Part shown: piece after piece, positions 1 through 10,419 of the stretch
Position numbering within the stretch: the stretch's first letter is position 1
Layout: each line of letters starts with the position of its first letter
Assembly (NCBI GenBank): GCA_003427395.1
Contig: BFEA01001066.1
Span: 112,945-152,332 of the forward strand
Reading direction: 5' to 3'
DNA from: Chara braunii
Taxonomy: Eukaryota > Streptophyta > Charophyceae > Charales > Characeae
Length of the DNA: 39,388 nt
Program-made: the position numbers and the translations under genes
The notes under the pieces: generated by a model
The model's input: the letters and a program-made list of their open reading frames with translations, nothing else
Told to the model about the DNA's origin: nothing
Database searches by the model: none

Positions 1-90
<90 letters not shown>
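1..90. repeat. (TC)n microsatellite at the window edge
   Basis: Uninterrupted TC dinucleotide array of about 45 units that starts at the first base, so its true left end is outside the window. Similar CT arrays recur at 18,760-18,870 and 26,506-26,559. Confidence 0.97.
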
Positions 91-97
<7 letters not shown>

Positions 98-147
98 CTC
101 GATGGACATGTCTCCTGTCGCTCGCACCGCAGTCGCCATCGCCGAGT

Positions 148-588
148 TTAGTGGAAGTCATCCACAGTGATCCGCACTTCGCCGTGCAAATACTCACGAT
201 CGCCGAAAGGCAGTTCTGCATGGACGACGTACAACGCCGGGTCGTGGAGGCGGCCGGCGTACCCCATCGCCACGTTCGACATGAGTAGGTCGATGATGTC
301 CGCCAACACGTCCACACCTCCTGCCCAACGGTTGGGGATGGTTGTCCCCACCTTTCGCGCAAATACGACCACCTTACGCAAAAGTCGTCTGCCAAATCCA
401 AACCCGATCGTGAGATGGAGGCACATGTCTCCATCCGCGTCGATCTCGTAATGGCGAACTTCATGTTTACAAACGCCCTTCTCAAATTCGAAGTCCCTAT
501 TATAGTCCTTCCCGCGCAGGTGCTGCATCCCGTAGAAGATGATGGAGCGACCCAAGACCCGCCCCCTCAACGCCACGTCAACCTCCAT
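148..588 (-). CDS. unrecognised 146-aa ORF
   Basis: An open frame of 146 codons starting at an ATG. I do not recognise a family. The composition looks protein-like: mixed charged and hydrophobic segments, with RKVVVFARKVGTTIPNRWAG near residues 70-90 and VDVLADIIDLLMSNVAMGY near 92-110. No signal peptide or clear membrane helix is visible. It lies on the same strand as, and downstream of, the decayed Myb/SANT-like gene at 1,064-2,980, so it could be a downstream exon of that locus or a separate gene. A second acidic stretch (PSDDDEEGIRDFEQEIPSV, about 815-875 on the minus strand) lies between them in a frame without a start. Function is unknown; a spurious ORF is possible but its length and composition argue mildly against it. 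Confidence 0.45.
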   Translation of the reverse strand: MEVDVALRGRVLGRSIIFYGMQHLRGKDYNRDFEFEKGVCKHEVRHYEIDADGDMCLHLTIGFGFGRRLLRKVVVFARKVGTTIPNRWAGGVDVLADIIDLLMSNVAMGYAGRLHDPALYVVHAELPFGDREYLHGEVRITVDDFH

Positions 589-969
589 GTGCGCCGCAAT
601 CTAGCAAGGACAAGAAGTGGATCCCCACTATGAACACCCCTTACCAACACGCCTAAACAAAACCTGCACTCCTCCCACCACGCACGACCGGCGAGAGCCA
701 CCCGCACGCAGCACAACCCACGACGTCAGGCGCAGAACGATCGATGAAAGCAAGGCACGGATGATCGTCGCGTCAATGCGGCCGGTTCTCGACGTGCGAG
801 TATTTATAGTCCACGACCGACGGGATTTCCTGTTCGAAGTCCCTGATGCCCTCTTCATCATCGTCCGATGGCTTGCTTCCATCAATGAACGGCTGCTTCA
901 CATCCCCTACGGAGGGTTGTGCCTCCCTTGTGAGCGAAGGAACGTGCAACAGGGGTGGGCCTGGAAATT

Positions 970-970
<1 letters not shown>

Positions 971-1001
<31 letters not shown>
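971..1001. repeat. poly-G run (31 bases)
   Basis: Thirty-one consecutive G on the plus strand. On the minus strand it reads as a proline run in one frame, but its length is unlikely to be exact because such runs are hard to sequence. Confidence 0.95.
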
Positions 1002-1002
<1 letters not shown>

Positions 1003-1063
1003 GGCTTGGTGTTGGGGGCCGAAGCCCGTGGCGGGGTTGGAGGGGCTTTGGGGCGTGTGGATT

Positions 1064-2980
1064 TCAACTCCGAGACAACGCAGATGCTATCTTCAGCAAT
1101 GCATCGCACAACATGCGCTGACCCGCGTCAAGCACCTCGCACTATTTCTCATGCGTCCTCGCCTCCCTCTCCATGATATCGCATTGTCGTTGCAGCACAT
1201 CACATGATTGACGCCTGCATGCACGATCCACAAAATCCGCCACGACTGTCGAATGTGTCTTCATCACGTCCGTGACAGCATCGAAGGCCAGCTGCCACGC
1301 ATTCTTCCACTTCCCTGCAAGCGTGCCGCCTGAAGATCTGCTGCCATACCCATCCCCCGCTGCGCTGTCCATGTTGTCACTCGCAGACGTTTCTCCCACG
1401 ACAGTCGGCCCTCTTGCTTGGCCATCTGCCTCGCCCTCATTCGGTTGTTGTGGAGGCAGTCCGCCGGTGTCAAGCAGATTAGGCGGGTGTATGGCCTGAT
1501 AATGGCCCTGATTGTTGGGGATTGTTGTGTGGATGGCATCATACAGTTGTCGATCCATCGCAAACTTGAAACCTAGCTCTTTGCGCTTCTTTGAGGTGAG
1601 CAGGAAAAAAGATTGCACGCCCAAGTCTTTCTCCCTGTCCCAAATTTTTTTGTACCACCCGAAAATGTTCTCCCATCTCTTCATGCACGAATCCCCATCT
1701 CTATACGTAACCCCCTGCTGGGTCATCCGCTTCGCTATCTCGTTTCATTTCCATGTCTTCGTCTTCATCCGCACGAATTTGCTGCCCTGGCTCGCCATAT
1801 AATCGTCCAGGTCCCTCTTGCACCCCACGAGGACGAGCGATTCATCCAAATGACAGGTCTGCCCCGTGCTCCCTCCCCCGCTCTCGCCATCTGCACCCCC
1901 CCCCCTTCCTCCCTCGCCTTCGACCTCCCACAACTCTTGCTTGCCTTCTTCTGCCCACCCTTTGATGTGACTTCCTTCACAGCAGGCTTGTCATCCTCCT
2001 TGCTCTCATCACCGCCATCCATGCACTCCTCTGCTACATCCTCACCGTCAGCGTTGGCGTCACCTCCATCGTTGCGTACAACGTCAGTACGCATCCTAGA
2101 GTACCGCGCTATGATCCTCTTTATCACTCGTGGGGACTCCGCCGCAGTCGCTGTCGTCACTCTTCCATTCAGGACAGTGTGGGGAACCCCATTGCTGACA
2201 GGAGTCGAGAACGCCGGCGGTCGACTATGGCTGCTCGTGCATGCAGACGATGACCTCAGCGACCGCTGTCCGTCTTCTCGGGCCTCCTGCATTGTCACTG
2301 ACAAACCGCCCTGTGACCGACTGTTGTGCTCCACGAGAACGATTCTTGACGCATCCATCGTGCACGTCGGCGACAAGTGCAGTTGCAAAGGATCCCCTCC
2401 CGCCCCCCGCGCTCCCGTCAACAAGGTGGACATCGGACCCATCCCACTGCCACGATCACCCAATCTGCCCCCGGACTCGTAGGAGGTCTGTGTCGACCCC
2501 CATGCGAGAGAGAGGGTTGAAGAGGGCAGCACCCACTCCTCATCATCTGGCAAGGGCTGCATGTGACTCGACAGATGGGTGTACAACGCAGGGTCGAATC
2601 GGTGACGCATTCCGTCGGGAACGCCGTTCGTAGCACCCCCCCCTCATCCCATACATGTGCCCGACATGGAGATTATCATCGCCCATCCCCTTCCTCGCCC
2701 TGCCTCCTCTGCAGTCCTTCTTTGTTAGCTTCTTCCGCGGACGGGCCCGACTGTGCCTCAGCAACTGACATAGTTGCACCACAATGACGATTAACAATGC
2801 GCCAAGGAGGATTGCCAGTAGAGCAGTCTTCCTGAGGAGGTCTTCCATGCGCATGCGTGAGGCGTGATGAAGACAAACACAGCAGGAGAGAGTGCTGAAA
2901 ACGACAACGCGTCTCCTTACACAGTGGCCATTTACATGGATCGGCCACCGCCAAGGGAGTGTTGTGCCCAGCCCTCTCAT
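1064..2980 (-). pseudogene. decayed Myb/SANT-like (trihelix-type) DNA-binding protein gene
   Basis: Minus-strand coding remnant. The DNA-binding module is read across 1,600-1,850: a tryptophan-containing helix (ASQGSKFVRMKTKTWK), then DGDSCMKRWENIFGWYKKI, the usual spacing of Myb/SANT-like (trihelix-type) domains in plants. Upstream is a low-complexity region with an acidic patch and Lys-rich stretches (about 1,930-2,610). A short frame at 2,543-2,980 could supply an N-terminus with a membrane-like segment (TALLAILLGALLIVIVVQL, residues 52-70). Breaks visible: a TGA at 1,745-1,747 immediately after the tryptophan helix, a TAG at 1,142-1,144 followed by in-frame CEVLDAGQRMLCDALLKI, a frame change in the C run near 1,896-1,907, and another at the C8 run at 2,636-2,643. 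The homopolymer shifts could be sequencing errors; the two stops are single-base changes. Such Myb-like proteins occur as free genes and as the second ORF of PIF/Harbinger transposons; which applies here is not shown. Confidence 0.55.
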
Positions 2981-3504
2981 CCCAGGCCCGATTGCTGGCC
3001 GTTGACAGGGACGGCGTCACCGATCAACACATTTCGTATTCGGATGACCGCCAACAGCCATCTGGCCCCTGCCGCTTCCAGAACGACCTTCCTCCCCTCC
3101 CAACGGCTACTGTGGCCTCGCAACGACACTTGAGACATCGGTACCGCGTCTCCCCGGTGCCAAAGTCACCAGGAACAACCGCGTTTCGGCAGAATTTTCT
3201 TTTTTCGCGACAGCCTCCGTGAATGACACGATCCGTAGGGTCCCACCCTCACATTTCAAGTCACCTCCGACAACTCCCTAGAGATTTTCGTCGTTTTGCC
3301 TGGGCCGCCCTTATTTTTCAAGAGCGGACCCTACAACCCCAAAATGTGGAAATAGTCCGGAGTTCGTTTTCGTCGTCATTAGGATGTTGTGGAATGATGA
3401 TTTTGTACGGATCCTTACATTTCAGTGGTGTGGAACGAGACCCTTACTTGAAAGTTTTCCTTCGAACAATGGGGTATCCCTTCTTATTTGAACTGCATTG
3501 CTAG

Positions 3505-3679
3505 AGATGGATTGAAAGTCTGGATGAGTTCATGAAATGTTTTAATTGGACTGTCATTCTAAGTAAGGATTTCCAGTCATAAATGGGTTAATCCAATCTA
3601 AATTAGAAGATATTTGTTGTAGTAGAATGAAAGTTTAATTAAAATATTTCATAAACTCGTCCAGACTTTCATTCCATCT
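3505..3679. repeat. foldback element with 57-bp inverted arms
   Basis: The left arm 3,505-3,561 and right arm 3,623-3,679 are inverted repeats of 57 bp differing at about 7 positions, separated by a 61-bp spacer. Both ends start AGATGGA(T/A)TGAAAGTCTGGA. No coding capacity. The form is that of a MITE or a hairpin RNA source; no target duplication was identified. Confidence 0.75.
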
Positions 3680-4262
3680 TGAACAAATAGATGTAGTTGG
3701 AAGGGAAAGCTCATATTTAGACGGGAACTTATCAAATTAAATTGAAAATTTTAGAATTGAACGAACATTGGAATGATCATTTATAAGTATGAAAGATTAT
3801 CTTTTAATGGAATGTTTTTTGAACTTCCATTTCTCGTGGAAATTTTTCTGTTGTTAGGTTGCATTCACCCCCTCTGAGACCATCCCACTCTTAGTGGTTC
3901 AGCAACATGACATTACTCGTGACCTGCGTAGCACGGCGAACGTGTTCGCGGTGCTCCCCGTTCACGCGAACGGGTCACGAAAACGCATTTTGGAAGGTCG
4001 CGAACGTCGTTCGTGGGGGCCAGTACCGGTCATCGACGGTGGTCAGGGCGGGGGTTTTGGGGCCTAGGGGAGGGTAGGGGTGACCCGCCAACTGAAGGCG
4101 GGGGGCAGGGGGGCAGGGGGGAGTCGATTTTGAATTCGAAATCGAACTCCAATGCGCGTTCCCCCCGGTTGGAGCAGCAGCGCACAGAGGAGGTGGCTGT
4201 GCAGGTGAGTGACCAGCCATAGCCCAGGACCAACCCCGTTCCCCCCCCCCTGCCCCAACCTG
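3680..4262. other. non-coding interval, A/T-rich then G-rich
   Basis: The first part is A/T-rich and has no convincing ORF. Near 3,936-4,010 lie short GCGAAC/GTTCGC palindromes. From 4,050 the strand is G-rich with runs of GGGG. I see no gene. Confidence 0.6.
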
Positions 4263-4266
4263 CCCC

Positions 4267-4268
4267 GT

Positions 4269-4356
<88 letters not shown>

Positions 4357-5133
4357 ACTCGTCGGCCATCTCTCTCCTCCTCCTCGTCGCCCTCTTCTTC
4401 TTTTTCTTCTTCTTCTTCTTCTTCTTTTTCTTTTTCTTCTTCTTCTTCTTCTTCTTCTTCTTCTCCTCCTTCTCCTCCTTATCTACTCCAACTACTCATG
4501 TCGTCATCGTTGCGCGGCTGCCACGTCAGCACGCGCATTTTTTGTTTTTATCTTCATCGTATTCTTTTATTCCTCTTCTTCTTCTTCTTCTTCTTCTTTT
4601 TCTTCTTCTTCTTCTTCTTCTTGTCCTCCTCCTCTTCTCCTCCTCCTCCTCCTCACCACCTTTTCTCCTCCTCCTCTTCTCCTCCTCCTCCTCGCCATCT
4701 TTCCTTCTTCTTCTTCTTCTTCTCCTCCTCCTTTTCCTCTTCTCCTCTGCCTCTTCTTCTTCTTCTTCTTCTTCTTCTTCTCCTCCTCCTCTTCTCCTCC
4801 TCCTCTTTTCCTCCTTCTCTTCTCCTCCTTTTCCTCTTCTCCTCCTCTTCTTCTTGGTCGGTCGGGAGTCCGGACCTCCTCCTCCTCGATCAGGACCTCC
4901 TCTGTCGTCGGGACCTTTTCCGTCGTTGGGACCTCCTCTATCGTCGGGACCTCATGCGTCGTCGGGACCTTCTCCGTTGTCGTCGTCGTCGTCGTCGGAG
5001 GTCCCGACCGACCAATCAATCAATCAATCAACCAATCAGTCAATCAATCAATCAATCAATCAATTCCGTCGAATCTATTGATTCGACAGGATCTTGACAG
5101 TCCAAGATCCTATCGAATCAATAGATTCGACGG

Positions 5134-5176
<43 letters not shown>

Positions 5177-5182
5177 AGATTT

Positions 5183-5232
<50 letters not shown>

Positions 5233-5494
5233 CAGTCGGGACCTTCTCCTCCAACCACGACGGCGACGACAGAGGAGGTCCCAACGACGGAGGAGGTCCT
5301 GACGACGGAGGAGTTCTCAACGACGGAGGAGGTCCCGATTGAGGAGGACGAGGAAGAGGAGGAGGAGGAGGAGGAGGAGGAGGAGGGAGAGGAGGTCCCG
5401 ACGATGGAGGAGGTCTCGATCGAGGAGGAGGAAGAAGAGGAGGAGGAGGAGGAGGAAGAGGAGTAGGAGGAGGAGGAAGAGGAGGTCTTGACCG

Positions 5495-5526
<32 letters not shown>

Positions 5527-5535
5527 GTCAATCAA
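4267..5535. repeat. compound microsatellite block with large inverted organisation
   Basis: In order: (TG)n and (AG)n (4,267-4,352), CTT/CCT-rich triplet repeats (4,375-4,860), degenerate TCGTCGGGACC units (4,860-5,005), (CAAT)n (5,010-5,065), a 30-bp inverted repeat pair at 5,066-5,095 and 5,104-5,133 differing at one base with an 8-bp loop, (TTGA)n (5,134-5,230), then the complementary GGAGGTC and GAGGAGG units (5,240-5,490) and again (CAAT)n (5,497-5,545). The right half is roughly the reverse complement of the left, so the whole can fold into a very long hairpin. Long ORFs across it are low-complexity translations and are not called. Confidence 0.85.
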
Positions 5536-5545
5536 TCAATCAATG

Positions 5546-6600
5546 AATCAGACACCGGGGAGGTTCAGGGACACCACCTATGCCCCCCCCCTGACCCCTA
5601 TATATATAAATATATATATAAAAAAGAACGTTTTCGTTCAATGTTTTTTGGAGCCTGTTTGCGTTCGGGCGAACGTGTTGGGTTTTTTTCTTTTTTTTCT
5701 TTCCCCATCTGACACCGTGGCTAAACCCTGTAAATATGACACTCCGCCTGACACCACGACCACAGTACTTTCATTGCCTTTTTCGAACTCACGCCAGATT
5801 TCTTTATCGACGCATGTTTTTTTTGCCCCCCTATGAAACTCAAATGTGACATGAATCATGATGAATGTACTTCCCTAAAAAACAAAGGGGAAACTGCTTG
5901 TGACGGACTAGCCGGGATGGCGATTCGTCAGGATCAACACGGAGGGTTGAGGAAGGAAGAAATGGACTCCGAGATAGAGTTGGAAGGGACAACGCAGCTC
6001 CGACGCAGACTCAACATGCACGTACTCCGAAGTGTGCAAATGCAGAATGACCCAAGAAACAGATTGCAACTGGGATATACCCCCAACGGACCGACTGGAC
6101 TGGATTGGACTGGATCGGCCTGGTACCGACAGTGGTACCGGGCAAGACTGGACTGAAATGAAACAATACACGGGTAACACGGCCTGTGGGGTGAGGCCAC
6201 GACCTGGTCCCACAGGTCGAACAGACAAATAGCCGAATAGGCCCTTGCTGTAGGCCAAGGCAGATAGAGGCCCGTTGCATGATCCTCAGACCCGTAATGG
6301 ATCGCAAGAGCCATAAACACGATATATGCAACGGCAACGGAACTCGATAATAAAGAAAGTTGAGAAATCTAGGATGTGGAGCAAGCTTCATGTGGAGTAC
6401 ATGCGATGCAGCCTAAGCTACATAATGTTACGAAATTATCGTTTCGAAGTCGGCTCCTAATTTCTTTGTCGGCGCGTGCTTTTTTGTGAGGGAGGAGGGA
6501 GTTAAGAGAGGAAATCTATTCCAAATAAAAACAATGAGGGGCCAGAAATTCCTCACGAATAACCTGGAAGTTACGAACTGGGACCTTTACTCAGCTTTGG
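5546..6600. other. non-coding interval
   Basis: Contains an AT-rich run (TATATATAAA near 5,600), a GGACTGGA-type degenerate tandem at about 6,090-6,125 and a short CCTGTGGG hairpin near 6,182-6,218. Overlapping ORFs exist on both strands but none resembles a protein family. Nothing else recognised. Confidence 0.5.
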
Positions 6601-6719
6601 TTGAAGGGGTTTGAAGCCTAAAGCTATGTTGTTGCTGCCACATTGCTATGCAGTATGGACGAAGCATGATAACAAGGGCGTCATTATTTTTTTAGCACTA
6701 TTTGGAACTCACATATCAA

Positions 6720-7365
6720 AAAGTTGCATGGATAAAAGAAAATTTTCATCATCAAACATTCGAGGTTTAGGATCTCCAAGAAAAGCTCATAAGAATTTCC
6801 TAATTAGTTCTCTGGCAAAAAATCACGGTGTCTCTATTGTGTTGCTGCAAGACATCAACTTAATCAAGCTATTAGATAAAAAAAAATTATCGATTCACAG
6901 TCGTTAAGGTGGAAAGGGGCACAATTTTTTGGCCATTAGAAAGAGACGAAGGGGAGTGTGGTTGTCCTCTTTGCTTTGTCACTTAATTATTTTTTTGGAT
7001 AACATTCGTAATTGTGAGGGCAGATGGATCTGGGTTGCAATTGAGCTAGACGGGGAAAGATGGGCTCCTTGCACCGTCTATGTCTCGACAGACCAGCATG
7101 AAAAGGGTTCATTATATTCAACTTCTCCCTGGTATTGTCTCACAGATCGACTGACTAGTTATAGCAGGGGGCTGTTTAACACAGTGTTGAAGCCCAAGCT
7201 AGATTTTGTGGACTGGACTACTTTGACGGTAGATGCCAGGATGTAGGTGGCTGCTACTTACGGTGGGCTGGAAGCCTATTGGCATCTATATTCACTAGAG
7301 AATCTCCAACAAACTACCATTTCGTCAAAGCAGAGATTTCACTTTGTTTAACGAGATTGACCCTC
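6720..7365 (+). pseudogene. LINE (non-LTR retrotransposon) endonuclease-domain remnant
   Basis: Two open pieces in different frames. The first (6,611-6,907) carries SSNIRGLGSPRKAHKNFLIS, matching the start of the apurinic-like endonuclease of L1-type LINEs (N-x-RGL-x-SP followed by the block ending in the VLLQD strand). The second (6,929-7,246) has GVWLSSLLCHL and EGRWIWVAIELDGE then CTVYVSTD, equivalent to the central strands leading to the N-V-Y-A-P region. The expected QET is QDI, and a stop near 6,905 separates the pieces. No reverse transcriptase follows, so this is a 5'-proximal fragment only. The element copied its RNA at a nicked target when active; this copy cannot. It ends against the G-rich tract at 7,420. 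Confidence 0.7.
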
Positions 7366-7424
7366 TGTTAGAACTCTCTATTTTTTTTCTGTTTTGAGGA
7401 TTTTATGGTCAATGGTAATAGGTA

Positions 7425-7800
7425 GGCGAGCAAGGGGTAGGGGTCGGGGTAGGGGGGGAAGGCGATAAGGGGTAGGAGTCTGGGGAAGGGGTAATGGGTG
7501 GGGACAATGAATAGGGGTAAGGGGTAGGGGTAAGGGAAAGTTCAAGTAAGGGCTGATAATCCTACTGTTTCATGCTTGGGTTTAGGGGTAAGGGTTTAGG
7601 AGTGTACTAGTTATATGGTTATGGAACTTATGGTTGAGTATCCTACCTGTTATATGCTTGGGGTTAGGGGCAGTGGTTTAGGATGGTTTAGTATGGTTTA
7701 GGATACTTTAGGATCTTACTAGTTGTCTGCTTATTGTCGAGTATCGTAGTTGTTGTTCGCTTAGGGTTAGGGATAGTTTAGAGGTAAAGGTTTGCACTTG
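7425..7800 (+). repeat. degenerate telomere-like G-rich tract
   Basis: Irregular units of GGGGTAG, GGGTAAG and GGTTTAGG, the latter close to the plant telomere unit TTTAGGG. From about 7,557 a diverged longer repeat is visible with units beginning at roughly 7,557, 7,637 and 7,739, each with a TATCCTAC-like head and a GCTTGGGTTTAGGG-like core. The tract has several closely spaced G4 runs. It may be an interstitial telomeric remnant or a satellite. Confidence 0.55.
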
Positions 7801-8012
7801 TATGAATTTTCGGATTGTTCAGTCAATTTGAAACTAAAATGATAAGTGTGCTACTCTGGCTATAAGTAATCAGTTTGTACTAGAACCATATTGAGTCATT
7901 AAAATGTGTTCATGGAGTGTGGTCAACAATCATCAGTACTGAATAACAAGTGTTACATGTTTTTACACAACACTAGCAGTTGAGTCAATAACAAGCCATG
8001 CTATATTATTAT

Positions 8013-8219
8013 ATAGAGGAAACCACGCGGGAGTCACAAAAACGAGTTATAATTGCATTGTGGGCCAAGATACAGCTTGAAATTGCAGTTCGGGCAATGT
8101 ATACAACCCATCTTTCTGGCCAAGTATGGGTGTCCAAAGTGCAATTGCAAACTGTATCTTGGCCCATAGTGGGACTATAACTCGTTTTTATGACTCTACT
8201 GAAGTTACCCCTATTATAT
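8013..8219. repeat. foldback element, family A copy 1
   Basis: Inverted arms from about 8,013-8,090 and 8,140-8,219. The shared core on both arms reads ACGAGTTATA then GGGCCAAGATACAG then AATTGCA. The outer ends are GGAAACCACGCGGGAGTCA on the left and GGGGTAACTTCAGTAGAGTCA on the complement of the right. The element at 14,527-14,713 has the same two distinct termini, so both belong to one family. Confidence 0.75.
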
Positions 8220-8700
8220 AACAAAGGTTTGCAATCATCTAAGATCCCTCATTGCTTAGTTAAAAATAAATGAGATGCATGTTACTCTAATTTGAAGCAT
8301 TCAGTCGATACTAGCAACTGAGTCAGCGGTGATCCAACATAGAATCCTGGGTATATCCTCCATGAAGAAACTAAATAATGGTAAGAAAACTATGCCCAAA
8401 AACACTGCATATATGAGCATAAACATTCCACATTGGTTTATATCACACTGTTTCAAGATGTCATTGACCTTTAGTATATGATGGAATGGTTTAATGGCGA
8501 CCGCTTTACCTTGCCCAACTCATCTTTGAAATAAAAACTTTGCATGGTTCCTCGTTATCTTTATTGTTGATTATTGAATCAAATAAGCCGTAGTCCTCAA
8601 ACACTTTATGCATGAAAAACTTTCAGGACAAACGTCGAATGCTTGTTCTGGATATTATGATGATATGATACAGGAATCAGGTTAAAATCGACTTTTATCA
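8220..8700. other. non-coding interval
   Basis: A/T-rich sequence with no convincing ORF, repeat or motif. Confidence 0.5.
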
Positions 8701-9074
8701 TCAAACTACTATTTCGTCAAAATGGACATTTTTATTTTTTGAACGAAATTGAAACTGAGTTTTTTCAACTTTTTTGGTCGAAAACTCGTCTAAATTTTGG
8801 TGCTCCCGAGGGGCCGGTGTTTTTAAAACGCTCGACTCCCTGGATGTATCAGGACGAAGCTTGAGACCTGATATGCCCAAGGAGGACCACTTAGATGTAT
8901 CTGGTCTCAAGGTAGGTTCATATACATACAGGGGGTCCAACGTTTTTAAAAACGTCGGACCCTCAAGAGCAACAAATTTAAACTGAGTTTTCGGCCAAAA
9001 AACTTGAAAAAACTCAATTTCAATTTCGTTCAAAAAAAAAAAGATGTTCATTTTGACGAAATGACAGTTATCAT
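8701..9074. repeat. 374-bp near-complete palindrome
   Basis: The sequence is self-complementary over nearly its full length, centred at about 8,887. Landmarks on both arms: ATTTCGTCAAAATG (8,711-8,724 against 9,049-9,062), GAACGAAATTGAAA, GAGTTTTTTCAA, GTTTTTAAAA and TTGAGACC(T/A)GATA. Arms of about 185 bp with no real spacer would give a long RNA hairpin or a DNA cruciform. ORFs on both strands (70 and 116 codons) are shadows of the palindrome. Confidence 0.85.
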
Positions 9075-9545
9075 CCCTAAGCCATCCGCAAACTTTACCA
9101 TATCGAAACCTTATTGCCCGTCCAAAAGTTCAATGCAATAGAAAGAACGACAAACTGCAATTATCGAGATGTACGCCTTCCTTGAACTCATACCTCCCTT
9201 GCTATCTACATATATTATCCAGCCTAATTTGATTCACAATTTCATATAGAAATTAACAATTATATCAATATTCAACTATTTATTTTTTCTCATGAGGATA
9301 TTGAAATTGTAAATTGTAAACATGAGGTTTTCCCTCATCCCTTCATTTTGTTTGATTGACAAAACGTTGTAATTGTTCATTTGTACAAGCAAGTGACCGA
9401 AGGCTTCATTGCAGTTCTCTATCAAGTCACCCATTGCTAGCCGCATAGTTTATCTCTCACACCTTTGCACGTCCTTAGTTTCTGGTGCACTCGACATAAC
9501 AAATTGAATGTAATTATTCTTCATTAAGTATGGTATGGAGACAAA
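9075..9545. other. non-coding A/T-rich interval
   Basis: No ORF, repeat or motif that I can support. Confidence 0.5.
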
Positions 9546-9559
9546 CAACGTTAGCCTAT

Positions 9560-9763
9560 GGGCAAGTTATAGGCTCCTGCATTCGGATTTGTTTCGCAGT
9601 TCTTTGTTTCATGATCTACATACCATCAACATAATTTTTCGTAAGAGATGTTGTTATCAACGGGCAAGTTATTGACTCCTGCATTTGGATTTCTTTCGCA
9701 GTTCTTTATTTCATGATCTACATACCATCGACATAATTTTTCATAAGGGATGTTGCTATCAAC
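9560..9763 (-). repeat. two 102-bp tandem units encoding a 34-residue repeat
   Basis: Copies at 9,560-9,661 and 9,662-9,763 differ at scattered positions. The period is a multiple of three and the minus-strand frame is kept: both copies read YEKLC then WYVDHE(I/T)KNCE(R/T)NPNAG then NLP. The residue after LC is Arg (CGA at 9,728-9,730) in one copy and a stop (TGA at 9,626-9,628) in the other. Confidence 0.85.
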
Positions 9764-9850
9764 TAAATCCGCTGTGAGGGGTTTCATGCCAAATTGAAGG
9801 TGTATCCAAGGGGAAACATTCACTTTTATCCTGCCTGTAACCCAAAGTTG
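9560..9850 (-). pseudogene. unrecognised repeat protein fragment
   Basis: Minus-strand frame with a Pro/Trp-containing lead (VNVSPWIHLQFGMKPLTADL) followed by two 34-residue repeats. Each repeat has two cysteines, a histidine and the block NPNAG. The fixed spacing Cys-x6-His-x4-Cys may be metal-binding but matches no family I know. An in-frame TGA interrupts the second repeat. A TTACAG directly upstream of the lead, near 9,842-9,847, could be a splice acceptor, which would make this an exon. It may belong with the ORF at 10,027-10,419 on the same strand. Confidence 0.35.
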
Positions 9851-10026
9851 AAATCAATCAGGTGGGTATAACCTCATCATTGGTGGGGTCAAAATCCTTG
9901 ACCACGTTGCTAATTGTCTGGTCAATCATGAATCAAATGCAAAAACAAATCCGGAAACCATATGTACATTGTACAACCATAGCTCAATAATTATTTTTTT
10001 TCTCCTTTTCCTTAAACTGTGTTCAT

Positions 10027-10419
10027 TCATTTTTTGGAAGCCAAACCTTTATGAAGACCTTGCACCATTTTTGCTTGAGATTGAAATTTTCCACTTCGTT
10101 CTTCAGCAAGAGCGTTCTTATTTCCTGGCTTCTGGCAACATACAAAACCATACGTTTCTCTTCCATATGTGTAGTTCTTTTTCCCAAAGCAAGCATTTAG
10201 GAGCGAGTTTAGTTCCTTCCAAGTTGAGAATATATGCCAACTCCTCGTTATGCTTAGATTATTTGCTGCCTCATGATAGGAAAGAACAATGGTGTTGTCT
10301 TTTAGCCATTGTCTTTTTATCCTTTTCAATTTTTTGCATGGCACTCCATCGGTTGGTCCATTGACTCTCTTCACCTTGATGTACTTTTGATGTATGGAAT
10401 GCTCCCTTGTGAAAATCAT
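10027..10419 (-). CDS. unrecognised 130-aa basic ORF
   Basis: Open frame of 130 codons rich in Lys and Asn, with a KLKRIKRQWLKDN block near residues 30-43 and YHEAANNLSITRSWHIFSTW near 48-67. No family recognised. It lies about 200 bases upstream of the 34-residue repeat fragment on the same strand, so both may be exons or pieces of one gene. It could also be chance, since the plus strand is open over the same interval. Confidence 0.25.
   Translation of the reverse strand: MIFTREHSIHQKYIKVKRVNGPTDGVPCKKLKRIKRQWLKDNTIVLSYHEAANNLSITRSWHIFSTWKELNSLLNACFGKKNYTYGRETYGFVCCQKPGNKNALAEERSGKFQSQAKMVQGLHKGLASKK

Noticed and set aside
4268-5503. Several ORFs of 150-291 codons
   Set aside because: They are translations of TTC, TCC, CAAT and GAG repeats (Ser, Leu, Pro, Glu runs) on both strands.
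8701-9051. 116-codon minus-strand ORF
   Set aside because: It spans the palindrome and mirrors the plus-strand ORF.
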